From AC-51 sp036265325 (GTDB lineage: Bacteria; Actinomycetota; UBA4738; HRBIN12), in contig DATAPH010000088.1 in NCBI GenBank assembly GCA_036265325.1, positions 4,841-68,840 of the forward strand: DNA of 64,000 nt, in the 5' to 3' direction. This document shows positions 9,612-17,301 of this stretch, piece by piece. The translations under genes were made by a program, and so were the position numbers. Under the pieces are notes generated by a model, which saw nothing but the letters and a program-made list of their open reading frames with translations, was not told where the DNA came from and searched no databases. Numbering within the stretch: the first letter of the stretch is position 1; each line of letters starts with the position of its first letter.

Positions 9612-10193
9612 GTGGACGAGCGCAGCGACACCGAGCTGCTCCTCGCGTCGCGGGCAGAGCGTGTGGCGTTCGTCGAGCTATACCGCAGGCATGCCGAGGA
9701 CGTGCTGCGGTACTTCGCCCGGCGGACCCTTGACCCCGAAGCCGCGGCCGAACTGACGGCGGAAACTTTCGCCGAGGCGTACGCGTCCAGGCGGAACTAC
9801 CGAGACACGGGAACGAACGGCGTGGCATGGCTCTACGGGATCGCTCGACATCAGCTCGGCCGGTTCTTCCGGACGGGACAGATCGATGCCGCGGCGCGCA
9901 AACGGATCGGGATCTCACGTGAGGCGCTCCCGCCCGACGACTACGAGCGGATCGAGGAGCTGGTGGACCTGGCGCCGATCCGCGAAGCGCTCGTGGAGGC
10001 GCTCGAGACGCTCGGTGAGGAGCAACGCGACGCGCTCAGGCTCCACGTGATCGACGGGCTCGGGTACGCGGAGGTCGCGACGCGTCTCGGCTGCGCAGAG
10101 GCGGCGGCGAGGCAACGCGTGAGCCGGGGGCTTCGCCGGATCGCGCTGGTGCTGCAGGAGCGCGGGCTGAGCCTCGCGACGGAGGTGGAGTAG
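9612..10193 (+). CDS. ECF-type RNA polymerase sigma factor
   Basis: Extracytoplasmic-function sigma-70 family factor of 193 residues that would direct RNA polymerase to alternative promoters. Region 2 spans roughly residues 18-85 (RYFARRTLDPEAAAELTAETFAEAY) and region 4 roughly 125-175, with the helix-turn-helix GYAEVATRLGCAEAAARQR. The GTG start is preceded by GGAGGTGG. Its TAG stop is followed at once by the GTG of a membrane DUF4349 gene, so the pair is one operon. No zinc-finger anti-sigma gene is adjacent, so the membrane partner may be the regulator (inference). Confidence 0.9.
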   Translation: MDERSDTELLLASRAERVAFVELYRRHAEDVLRYFARRTLDPEAAAELTAETFAEAYASRRNYRDTGTNGVAWLYGIARHQLGRFFRTGQIDAAARKRIGISREALPPDDYERIEELVDLAPIREALVEALETLGEEQRDALRLHVIDGLGYAEVATRLGCAEAAARQRVSRGLRRIALVLQERGLSLATEVE

Positions 10194-11297
10194 GTGGACA
10201 CCGAGATCGAGTTCCTGCGTCGGTTCGAAGGTGAGCTCACGATGCGCGCGCAGGCGGACGCAGGCCGCGCGTCGGCTCCGAAGCCGAAACAGAGGGACCC
10301 GCACAGGTGGCGGCCCTGGATCGCGGCGGCCGCCAGCCTGCTCGCCCTCGCCGCGCTGATCGGTCTCCTTGCGGGCGGCATCTCGAACAACGCCAGCGAG
10401 TTCGCCTCGGTGGGGTCGGCCGTCGGTGCCCCCGGGTTCAACGATCAGACCTCGGGCAACCAGCTGGGCCTCAACCCCGGCACGAACGCACATCCTCCAG
10501 CGAACGAGGCTGTCCCAGGTCCCCCCGCGGCGGATGGGGGCACCGCCGGCGCCCCGTCGGCCTCACCGGCTCCCGACCTCCAGCAGACCCACGCCGGCAC
10601 CTCGGCGTCGGAGCAGACCGATCTCTCGAAGATCATCCGTGACGGGCAGATCGCTGTCACGATCGACACGGGCACGTTCAAGGCGAAGGCCGGCTCGGTC
10701 GCACACATCGCTGCCGTCAACGGGGGCTCGATCCTCTCGTCGTCGACCGAAGGTGGGGACAGCGGTTCGTTCACGATCCGCGTTCCTGCCGCCAACTTCG
10801 ACAGGGCGACGGTCCAACTGGCACAGCTCGGGAGCGTTGACTCGTCCGCGAGCCAGGGACAGGACGTCACCGCGCAGTACATCGATCTGAAGGCGCACAT
10901 GAAGATCTACCTGTCGCGCCGCAAGGTGCTCTTCGGGCTGATGGACAAGGCGACGACGATCGGGCAGTCGCTCACGCTGCAGAACCAACTCGACCAGGTG
11001 CAGCTGAAGATCGACCAGATCACCGGGCAGATCAACTACATCAACAACCAGGTGGCGGAGTCGACGATCAAGGTCGACCTGCACGAGCCGGGCGCTGCCG
11101 CCGCCCAGAGCCCCGACACGGTCGACAACCCGAGTCTCGGGCACGCGTGGGACCGTGCGGTGCAAGGCCTCCTGAACGTGATCGCCGCGACGCTGATCGG
11201 CCTGGGCTACCTCATCCCGCTGCTCATCATCGCCGGCATCGTCTTCGTCATCGTTCGGCTGGCGCGCAGGCGCCGCATGCCCGTCGAAAACGTCTAA
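10194..11297 (+). CDS. Membrane protein with DUF4349 domain, paired with ECF sigma factor
   Basis: A 367-residue membrane protein. Residues 1-40 form a polar cytoplasmic stretch, a transmembrane helix follows (about 41-62), then a Pro/Gly/Ala-rich linker. A DUF4349-like extracellular domain begins near DLSKIIRDGQIAV and contains a long predicted coiled segment rich in Gln/Leu (LQNQLDQVQLKIDQITGQ). A second transmembrane helix (about 327-354) and a basic tail (RLARRRRM) end the protein. The GTG start abuts the sigma-factor stop. DUF4349 proteins have no defined biochemical role. The short cytoplasmic N-terminus next to an ECF gene suggests an anti-sigma-like or sensor function, which is inference. 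Confidence 0.8.
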   Translation: MDTEIEFLRRFEGELTMRAQADAGRASAPKPKQRDPHRWRPWIAAAASLLALAALIGLLAGGISNNASEFASVGSAVGAPGFNDQTSGNQLGLNPGTNAHPPANEAVPGPPAADGGTAGAPSASPAPDLQQTHAGTSASEQTDLSKIIRDGQIAVTIDTGTFKAKAGSVAHIAAVNGGSILSSSTEGGDSGSFTIRVPAANFDRATVQLAQLGSVDSSASQGQDVTAQYIDLKAHMKIYLSRRKVLFGLMDKATTIGQSLTLQNQLDQVQLKIDQITGQINYINNQVAESTIKVDLHEPGAAAAQSPDTVDNPSLGHAWDRAVQGLLNVIAATLIGLGYLIPLLIIAGIVFVIVRLARRRRMPVENV

Positions 11298-11860
11298 GGG
11301 GGCGGTGCGTCCGATGCGCGCAGCCAGCCGAGGGCACGTGACCGTTCCGCACTGATCGACGCGAGCGTGCTGTCGGCGCCCTCCGCGCCTTCCGTCGCGC
11401 CGAACCAGGTGTCCGCCTCACGCCATGCCGCTTCGATCTCGCCCGGATCACGCAACCGTGCGGTCGCACGGAACACCGAGACCGATCCCGGCGACTCGAT
11501 CGCCGCGTTCAGATCCTCGACGGCGAACTCGCGATCGATCGGAGGCATCGTGTCGAGCATGCGAAGCGCCCACAGCAGCACACCGAGCCCCTCCTTGCGC
11601 CACATCCCGTCGGCGATCGCCTCGGGCGGCCAGGCGGCGGTCGGCGCGTCGAAGAGCGTGCGTTCGATCTCGGTCAGCGCATTGGTGAGCGACTCGCGCT
11701 CGAACCACGCTTCGGTCTCAAGGCGGGCGCCCTCGGCCTGTCGCCGGCGCATCTGGTCGCGCGTTTCGGCGACGATCAGCTCGATGGAGGCGCGCCGGAC
11801 CATCGCGTACAGCACGAGGGCCCGGTCGGCGACGTCCCGCGCCGACGGGCGCTCGCTCAC
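11294..11860 (-). CDS. DUF4272-like protein of unknown function
   Basis: A 188-residue soluble helical protein. It resembles the DUF4272 family in layout: an N-terminal region with an ALVLYAMVRRA helix, a middle segment with ESLTNALTEIERTLF, and the conserved MWRKEGLGVLLWALRML block. No catalytic motif is evident. Its ATG overlaps the recR stop by 4 nt, making it the distal gene of the dnaX-recR unit. The 3' end overlaps the DUF4349 gene by 4 nt convergently. The family call is from memory of its Trp-Arg-x-Glu-x-x-x-x-Leu-Leu-Trp pattern, so moderately certain; no function is proposed. Confidence 0.7.
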   Translation of the reverse strand: MSERPSARDVADRALVLYAMVRRASIELIVAETRDQMRRRQAEGARLETEAWFERESLTNALTEIERTLFDAPTAAWPPEAIADGMWRKEGLGVLLWALRMLDTMPPIDREFAVEDLNAAIESPGSVSVFRATARLRDPGEIEAAWREADTWFGATEGAEGADSTLASISAERSRALGWLRASDAPPP

Positions 11861-12450
11861 ATCTCTCTCCTGCCTTCGAGGGCCTGGGACAGCGTGATCT
11901 CATCGGCGTATTCGAGGTCGCCACCGACCGGGAGTCCGCTCGCCAGCCGCGTGACGCGCACACCGAGCGGCTTCACCAACGCCGCGACGTACATCGCGGT
12001 GGCGTTCCCCTCGAGGTTCGGGTTGGTCGCGAGGATGCACTCCGTCACGTGGTCGCGCTCGACGCGCTCGAGTAGTTCCTGGACGCGAAGGTCCTCCGGA
12101 CCGATGCCGTCGAGCGGGCTGATCGCGCCGCCGAGGATGTGATACCGGCCCTTGTGCAGCGCGCTCTTCTCGATCGACGCCGCGTCCTTCGGTTCCTCGA
12201 CGATGCACAAGACGGTGCGGTCGCGGCTCTCGTCGCGGCAGATCCGGCAGAGGTCGCCCTCGGCCACGTTGCCGCACTCGCGGCAGAACACGATCCGCCG
12301 CTTGGCTTGGACGATCGAATCGGCGAGCCGCTCGGCGTCGTCGGCGGGGGCCTTGATGAGCCAGAACGCCAGCCGCTGCGCGGACTTCGGGCCGATGCCC
12401 GGCAGCCGCGACAGCTCGTCGATCAGCGCCTGGATGGGGCCTTCGTACAC
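11857..12450 (-). CDS. recR: Recombination mediator protein RecR
   Basis: RecR acts with RecO/RecF to load RecA on gapped single-stranded DNA. The 197-residue protein has the N-terminal helix-hairpin-helix (LSRLPGIGPKSAQRLAF), the C4 zinc finger (CRECGNVAEGDLCRIC), and the Toprim domain starting VLCIVEEPKDA and including ATNPNLEGNATAMY. It lies 1 nt downstream of dnaX. The ybaB/ebfC gene that commonly separates dnaX and recR is absent here. The DUF4272-like gene follows with a 4-nt overlap. Confidence 0.97.
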   Translation of the reverse strand: MYEGPIQALIDELSRLPGIGPKSAQRLAFWLIKAPADDAERLADSIVQAKRRIVFCRECGNVAEGDLCRICRDESRDRTVLCIVEEPKDAASIEKSALHKGRYHILGGAISPLDGIGPEDLRVQELLERVERDHVTECILATNPNLEGNATAMYVAALVKPLGVRVTRLASGLPVGGDLEYADEITLSQALEGRREM

Positions 12451-12451
12451 G

Positions 12452-14227
12452 TCAGGCCTTCTCGTCCGTCACCGGCTGGGCGCCGAGCATCTCCTGGACC
12501 CGCCGAAGCGCCTCCGCGTCGTCGCCCGGCGCGTCGTCCTCCTCGACCGGCTCCACGTGGGTGCCGTCGTCGCCGGAACGGGACTCTCGCACCACGCACG
12601 AGATCTCCGGCGAGATGCCGAAGAGCTCCTGCAGCACCTCCTGGAAGGCGGCCTGCCGGCTCTCGACCTGTTTGACCGTGTTCTTGAAGGTCGGCGGGAA
12701 CGCGATCTCGAGGGTGGTGCCGTCGTAGGCGGTCGGCGTCGCGCTTTCCATCAGCGCCCGGAGCACGGCCTGCTTGCGCTGGCCGAGGTGCTGGATCACC
12801 GAGCCCCACGACCGGCGAAGCATCGCGACGTCGACGCTCGAAGCGTCGGCGGCGTGGGGGACCGGGAGCTGGGCGCCATCCGCACTCGCGTCGGGAACCG
12901 CGACCGGTGTCTCCTCCACGACGGCGACCGTGTCGGCGGCCGGCTTCGGTGACTCCGTCTTCTTCGAGGGTGCCTTCGGCTTCGGCGCGGGCGCGGGAGC
13001 GGGCGTTGGAACATCGACCGGCGGCGCGGCGACCGCGTCCGCGCTCGGTGCGACCGACCCGGCCGAGACGTTCGCGAGGCGCTCAAGCCGCTCGAGCCTG
13101 GCGACAACGCCGGCCGGCGTGGGATCCGTCTCGGGTGCGCACGCGCGCACGAGCGCGAGCTCCAGCGTCAGCCGCGGCGACGTCGTCCACCGCATGTCGG
13201 TCTGGGCCGCGAGCAGCAGTTCGAGCACCCGCGAGAGCTCTCCCGGCGTGAACTTGTCCGCCTGCGCACGCAGCGACGCGTACGCGTCGGACGGCACGTC
13301 GAGAAGGTCCTCCTGGTCGGGCGCGGTCTGCACCACGAGCAGGTTGCGGAAATGCGCGAGCAGATCGCCGGTGACGTTGCGCAGGTCGTGTCCGGCCTGG
13401 ACCAACCGGTCGACCGCCTCGAACGCCCCGCGGAGGTCCCCCACCGCGACCACGTCGGCGACCTCGACCCGGATCTCTCCCTGCGGCACGCCGAGGAGCG
13501 ACCGCACGACTTCCTCGTCGATACGCTCGCCGGCGACCACGCTCGCCTGGTCGAGCAGCGACACCGCGTCACGCGCCGATCCCTCGGCCTGCCGTGCGAT
13601 CGCGAACGCGGCAACCGGATCGAGCTGCACACCTTCGGAGCCCGCGATCTTCTGCAACAGCTCCGCGAGCCCGTCCATGGTCAACCGGCGGAAGTCGAAC
13701 CGCTGGCACCGCCCGACGATCGTGGGCGGCATCTTGTGCGGCTCCGTGGTCGCCAAAACGAACCGGACGCCGGGCGGCGGCTCCTCGAACAGCTTCAGCA
13801 GCGCGTCGAACGCCTCGCGCGACAGGCGCTGCGCCTCGTCGATGATGTAGATCTTCTCGCGGCCGACCATCGGCGCCGTCGGCGCCTTCTCACGAAGGTC
13901 TCGGGCGTCATCCACGCCGCCGTGCGACGCAGCGTCGATCTCGACGACGTCGACATGTCCGCCGTCGCGGATAGCGATACATTGCGCGCACTCGCCGCAC
14001 GGCTCGGCGGTCGGCCCGTGCTCGCAGTTGACCATCTTGGCCAGGATCCGGGCGGTGGACGTCTTGCCCGTCCCGCGAGGCCCGCAGAACAGGAACGCAT
14101 GATGCAGCCGTCCCTCGCGCACCGCACCCGTCAGGGCACGGACGACGTGCTCTTGGCCCATAAGGTCGGAGGGCGTCTGCGGCCGGTAGCGCCGGTAGAG
14201 CGCTTGGTGCTGCGTGTCCTCAGCCAC
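12452..14227 (-). CDS. dnaX: DNA polymerase III subunit gamma/tau
   Basis: Clamp-loader ATPase of the replisome. It opens with LYRRYRPQTPSDLMGQEHV. Walker A is GPRGTGKTS, a zinc module reads CEHGPTAEPCGECAQC, Walker B is IIDEAQRLS, and sensor 1 is VLATTEPHKMPPTI. The C-terminal tau part has an Ala/Pro/Lys linker and an acidic tail. The GTG at 14227 (591 residues) is chosen because GAGGGGG lies just upstream and because the longer ATG start would fall inside the SRP RNA gene, whose 3' end is only 25 nt away. Whether a shorter gamma form is made cannot be told. Confidence 0.96.
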   Translation of the reverse strand: MAEDTQHQALYRRYRPQTPSDLMGQEHVVRALTGAVREGRLHHAFLFCGPRGTGKTSTARILAKMVNCEHGPTAEPCGECAQCIAIRDGGHVDVVEIDAASHGGVDDARDLREKAPTAPMVGREKIYIIDEAQRLSREAFDALLKLFEEPPPGVRFVLATTEPHKMPPTIVGRCQRFDFRRLTMDGLAELLQKIAGSEGVQLDPVAAFAIARQAEGSARDAVSLLDQASVVAGERIDEEVVRSLLGVPQGEIRVEVADVVAVGDLRGAFEAVDRLVQAGHDLRNVTGDLLAHFRNLLVVQTAPDQEDLLDVPSDAYASLRAQADKFTPGELSRVLELLLAAQTDMRWTTSPRLTLELALVRACAPETDPTPAGVVARLERLERLANVSAGSVAPSADAVAAPPVDVPTPAPAPAPKPKAPSKKTESPKPAADTVAVVEETPVAVPDASADGAQLPVPHAADASSVDVAMLRRSWGSVIQHLGQRKQAVLRALMESATPTAYDGTTLEIAFPPTFKNTVKQVESRQAAFQEVLQELFGISPEISCVVRESRSGDDGTHVEPVEEDDAPGDDAEALRRVQEMLGAQPVTDEKA

Positions 14228-14252
14228 TCCAACCCCCTCGACAACGATGAAT

Positions 14253-14523
14253 GGCCGTGCACCCGCCATCGACACCGAAAGACTCGATCGCTACTCCGCG
14301 CGGCAAGCTCCGGCCAGGCGAACCTACGGCACCCGCCGGAAACCGCTTAGGGCTGCTGCGTTCCCGCCCTGACCCGGTTCGCGGTCCGACGTCGCGTAGG
14401 ACCCGACCATCAACGCCCCGCGCAGAGGCTGCCTCGGACCTCACGGGCCTCCGACGGGGATTCAGCCCCGCATGAAGCGGATCTCGGGTACAGGGCACCG
14501 CTAGCTCCCCGCCTAGCACGGCC
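14253..14523 (-). ncRNA. ffs: Signal recognition particle RNA, long (Alu-domain) form
   Basis: RNA scaffold of the signal recognition particle, about 271 nt. Read on the minus strand, the terminal helix forms from 5' GGCCGTGC (14523-14516) with 3' GCACGGCC (14260-14253). The Alu-like 5' domain contains GCTAGGCGGGGAGCTAGCGG and GGTGCCCTGTACCC, matching the Bacillus scRNA pattern. The Ffh-binding domain IV is seen as GAACCGGGTCAGG, a GGGAAC apical region in place of the usual GGAA tetraloop context, and GCAGCAGCCCTAAG. The 3' side carries GTGCCGTAGGTTCGCCTGG. The gene sits just upstream of dnaX, a common position for SRP RNA. Ends are placed by helix pairing, so good to a few nucleotides. Confidence 0.95.
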
Positions 14524-14530
14524 GCAGCCG

Positions 14531-14536
14531 AGTATA
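14531..14536 (-). promoter_or_regulatory. Probable -10 element of the SRP RNA promoter
   Basis: On the minus strand TATACT lies 7 nt before the predicted 5' end of the SRP RNA, ideal spacing for a sigma-70 type -10 box. No good -35 hexamer is seen 16-18 nt further upstream, where a palindrome occupies the space. Confidence 0.6.
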
Positions 14537-14543
14537 CGGGTGG

Positions 14544-14561
14544 CCGAAGACACGTCTTCGG
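14544..14561 (-). terminator. Hairpin between the small membrane gene and the SRP RNA
   Basis: Perfect 8-bp inverted repeat CCGAAGAC / GTCTTCGG with a 2-nt centre, located 17 nt after the stop of the 61-codon gene and directly upstream of the SRP RNA promoter. It could end transcription of that gene, although no T-run follows. A regulator-binding palindrome is the alternative. Confidence 0.45.
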
Positions 14562-14578
14562 GGTGTGGATGCCGCTGG

Positions 14579-14764
14579 TCAGCGGTCGCGGGGGTGCGAC
14601 GTCGCGAGGGCGATCGCGCCCGCGGCGGCCGCGCAGATGATCGCGCAGCCGAGGACGAAGGGGAGCCCTTCGATCAGCAACCACCCGGTCGCGATCACCA
14701 GGATGCCGAGCACAGCCATCCCCACCGGGAGACGCGTGCGTTCTGTGAGCGATCTGACGGTCAT
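14579..14764 (-). CDS. Small two-helix membrane protein
   Basis: A 61-residue protein with a basic N-terminus (MTVRSLTERTRLP) and two hydrophobic helices (about residues 15-32 and 34-53) separated by a single acidic/Gly turn. It ends in a short polar tail. The start is secured by a perfect AGGAGGT ribosome-binding site 6 nt before the ATG. The frame continues upstream without a stop but has no other supported start. It is divergent from a secreted-protein gene. No family recognised; function unknown. Confidence 0.7.
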   Translation of the reverse strand: MTVRSLTERTRLPVGMAVLGILVIATGWLLIEGLPFVLGCAIICAAAAGAIALATSHPRDR

Positions 14765-14829
14765 GGCAGGACCTCCTGCGCAGGGGAAGCGCCGTCTGTC
14801 GAGGCATCGACCGGGCCGCCACCATCCTT

Positions 14830-14863
14830 GACCGGGAACCGCATGTGACCGGGAACCGCATGT
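14830..14863 (+). repeat. Tandem duplication of a 17-bp unit
   Basis: Two perfect head-to-tail copies of GACCGGGAACCGCATGT in the divergent intergenic region between the small membrane gene and the secreted-protein gene. The unit could be a duplicated regulator site or replication slippage; it lies 66 nt before the downstream start codon. Confidence 0.8.
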
Positions 14864-14928
14864 ACCCGGCCGGCGTCGTACCTGGACCAGATGCCCTCCT
14901 CCCCAGGGTACCCAACCGGAAGGACACC

Positions 14929-15576
14929 ATGCACCGGCCGATCCGCATCGTCCTCGCGACCCTCGCAGCAGTCGCCGCACTCCTGATCGCCGCAGCCGTG
15001 AGCTCTTCCGCCGCAACGCCTCCACCCGCCGCCGACCAAACGCCCTCGACCCCCCGCATCGCCACGTGCGTGATCACCCATCCGGATTGCAACGACATGG
15101 CCTTCGGTGCCGGCGGGGAGGTGCCAGGCTCATCTGGATCGGGCGATGGCACGGCACCGCAGACCGGCGCTCCGTCACCCACGTGCGGGCCGTCCACCCA
15201 GGGAACGGTCTCTGGACCTGACGCCACCGTCGCGACCCTGCCGTGCATCCCCGGCCCTGAGCGCCGGCCGCAGCCCCTCATCGTCGTTCCGCGCGCCGGG
15301 ATGGCGAACGTCCGGCCGATCGCATTCACCTCCGCGACGCCCGGACTCGACGACCGAGCGGTCGAGGTCCGGTTCTGGAGCGGCATCGAACCGTGCTCGG
15401 TCCTGGACCACGTCGACGTCGCCTACGGAACCGACACCGTCACCATCACACTGTTCGAGGGCTCGGACCCGAGTGCGGGGATGGTCGCGTGCCCCGACAT
15501 CGCGCAGCAGAAGCAGGTGAGCGTGCCGCTCGACCAAGACCTCGCCGGGCGGCGCATCGTCGACGGCGCCGCGTAG
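14929..15576 (+). CDS. Secreted protein of unknown function
   Basis: A 215-residue exported protein. The N-terminus is a clear signal peptide (MHRPIRIVLATLAAVAALLIAAAV, then SSSAAT). A Pro/Thr/Ser/Gly-rich segment with scattered Cys follows (CVITHPDC, PTCGP, LPCIPGP). The C-terminal part, about residues 120-210, looks beta-rich and contains a further Cys pair (EPCSVLDHVDV, MVACPDIA). The ATG is preceded by GGAAGG at 6 nt; the in-frame extension to 14845 lacks a ribosome-binding site. No family recognised. The Cys pattern suggests disulfides outside the cell. Confidence 0.75.
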   Translation: MHRPIRIVLATLAAVAALLIAAAVSSSAATPPPAADQTPSTPRIATCVITHPDCNDMAFGAGGEVPGSSGSGDGTAPQTGAPSPTCGPSTQGTVSGPDATVATLPCIPGPERRPQPLIVVPRAGMANVRPIAFTSATPGLDDRAVEVRFWSGIEPCSVLDHVDVAYGTDTVTITLFEGSDPSAGMVACPDIAQQKQVSVPLDQDLAGRRIVDGAA

Positions 15577-15605
15577 TCCCGAGAGGGCTTCGGTAGCCTC
15601 GGGCT

Positions 15606-16283
15606 GTGGCCCTTGTCCGCTCGGTCCTAGTCGACTTCGACGGCACGGCGTGCACCCACGACGTGGCCGAACATCTGATGGATCGCTTCGGCGAGCCCGA
15701 GTGGCGCGACTGGGACGAGCGGTGGGTTCGCGGAGAGGTCGATACACGTGCGGCGATCCGCGGCCAGGTCGCGCCGTTCGCAGCCCGCGAAGAGGAGCTG
15801 ATCGCGTACGCGGTCGAACACTGCCCGCTCGACCCGACGTTCCCCGCGTTCGTCGGCTGGTGCGCGGACTCCGACGTGGCAACCACGATCGTTTCGGACG
15901 GGCTCGGCCTCTACATCGAACCCATCCTCGCCGCGGCTGGCGTCCACGGCGTTCCGATCATCACTAACGACTGGGCCGGCAGCGCGCTTGCGTTCCCCAA
16001 CGGCCACCCCCAATGCGATTGGTGCGGGACGTGCAAGATGCTCGCGGTCCAGCGGGCGGACGCGCCCGTTGCCTTCGTCGGTGAGGGCCATTCCGACCGC
16101 TACGGCGCGCTGTACGCCGACGTCGTGTTCGCGAAGGACGCGCTCGTCGATCTGTGCCGCGACGACGGCATCCCGTTCGTTCCGTACGAGACGTTCGACG
16201 ATGTGCGCGCGGCGCTCGAGATGCTCCAGACGCTGCCCGGTGCAGTCTCCCCCGAGCGCTGCCCGGGTTGGCACACCGCATGA
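15606..16283 (+). CDS. HAD-superfamily phosphatase, MtnX/PSP-like
   Basis: Haloacid-dehalogenase phosphatase of 225 residues, subclass IB like phosphoserine phosphatase and MtnX. Motif I is VDFDGTACTHDV with the nucleophilic Asp at the first D, motif II is TIVSDGLG, and motif IV is VGEGHSDRYGA. The insert between motifs I and II is helical (HLMDRFGEPEWRDWDERW). The sequence CDWCGTCK near the motif III region is Cys-rich, as in MtnX-like proteins. The GTG start fits the fold. Its stop overlaps the next gene's ATG (ATGA). Substrate not known. Confidence 0.8.
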   Translation: MALVRSVLVDFDGTACTHDVAEHLMDRFGEPEWRDWDERWVRGEVDTRAAIRGQVAPFAAREEELIAYAVEHCPLDPTFPAFVGWCADSDVATTIVSDGLGLYIEPILAAAGVHGVPIITNDWAGSALAFPNGHPQCDWCGTCKMLAVQRADAPVAFVGEGHSDRYGALYADVVFAKDALVDLCRDDGIPFVPYETFDDVRAALEMLQTLPGAVSPERCPGWHTA

Positions 16284-17173
16284 TCGTCCCTGCAGGGCTA
16301 TCCGCACGGCCGCTCACGCTCGACGACGTCGACGACACCATCGCGATGGTCAACACGTGTGAGCTCGTCGATAGCGGCGAGTTGATGTGGGAACGCGCCG
16401 ACCTGCTCTCGGACATCTCGGTCGACGCGTTCGACGCCGACAGGCACTGGCTGGGCGTCTTCGATGGAGATCGCATCGTCGCGTGGGCGTTCTTGCAAGG
16501 CCCGCGCAGACTTTGGATCGACGTCGCGCCCGATGTGCGCGGACGCGGGATCGGCACGGCCCTTCGCCGGTGGGCGATCGCTCGTGCTCGCGAGCGAGGG
16601 AACGATCGCGTGGGTCAAACGATCGAGGACGGTCGCGCCGACGTCGCGACGGCGCTCAGGCTGGCGGGCTTCACGCCGCGACACACGTCATGGATCCTCC
16701 AGATGGATCACCCGACGGCGCCGCCCCCGGTACCGACGCCCAGGGGCATCGAGGTCCGGGCGATCCGCATGCCCGACGAGGAGGATCAGACGCTCGAGAT
16801 GTTCGAGACGGCGTTCTCGGAGTTCGCCGACCGGCTCCCCGCGCCGCTCGATGACTGGCGCGCGAGCGTCACCCAGCGCGAAGGGTTCCTGCCCGACGAC
16901 TTGGTCGTCGCGGTCGACGGCAGCCGCGTCGTCGGCGGAGCGTTCCTGATCGACAGCGACGAGATCTGGATCGACAAGCTTGCCGTCGCCGCGACGCACC
17001 GGCATCGCGGCATCGCACGCGCGCTGTTGGGCACCGCGTTCCTACGTTCGTTCGAGCGCGGCTACGAGCACACGTCGCTCTCAACCGACTCGCGCACGGG
17101 CGCGCTCATCCTCTACGAACGCGTTGGCATGAACGTCACGCGATCGTTCACCAACTGGGCGATCGATCTCTAA
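16280..17173 (+). CDS. Tandem GNAT acetyltransferase
   Basis: A 297-residue protein with two GNAT domains, a layout shared with mycothiol synthase and related enzymes. Domain 1 (about 1-140) has APDVRGRGIGTALRRWA. Domain 2 (about 150-297) has ATHRHRGIARALLG and ends in TGALILYERVGMNVTR. The start ATG overlaps the stop of the HAD phosphatase, so the two are coupled. In the mycothiol-synthase type only one domain is catalytic. Identity as MshD is possible in an actinobacterium but the sequence gives no decisive residue, so I leave the substrate open. Confidence 0.8.
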   Translation: MIVPAGLSARPLTLDDVDDTIAMVNTCELVDSGELMWERADLLSDISVDAFDADRHWLGVFDGDRIVAWAFLQGPRRLWIDVAPDVRGRGIGTALRRWAIARARERGNDRVGQTIEDGRADVATALRLAGFTPRHTSWILQMDHPTAPPPVPTPRGIEVRAIRMPDEEDQTLEMFETAFSEFADRLPAPLDDWRASVTQREGFLPDDLVVAVDGSRVVGGAFLIDSDEIWIDKLAVAATHRHRGIARALLGTAFLRSFERGYEHTSLSTDSRTGALILYERVGMNVTRSFTNWAIDL

Positions 17174-17182
17174 CGCGCTCGG

Positions 17183-17269
17183 CGGTGGCCGAGGGATTCG
17201 AACCCTCGGGAGAGTTTCCCCTCCACACGCTTTCCAGGCGTGTCCCTTCGGCCGCTCGGGCAGGCCACC
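17183..17269 (-). tRNA. tRNA-Ser (anticodon GGA)
   Basis: Type II tRNA with a long variable arm. The acceptor GGTGGCC pairs with GGCCACC, the anticodon stem is ACACGC/GCGTGT around loop CTGGAAA (anticodon GGA, reads UCC/UCU), and the T loop is TTCGAAT. CCA is not encoded. Confidence 0.96.
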
Positions 17270-17301
17270 GGGCAGGAGTCTACGGAACCGTCGCGCACGG
17301 C

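Noticed and set aside
14251..15386. Minus and plus frames across the SRP RNA
   Set aside because: The region 14253-14523 matches the SRP RNA over its full length with closing helix pairing, so frames through it, including the upstream dnaX ATG start, are not coding.
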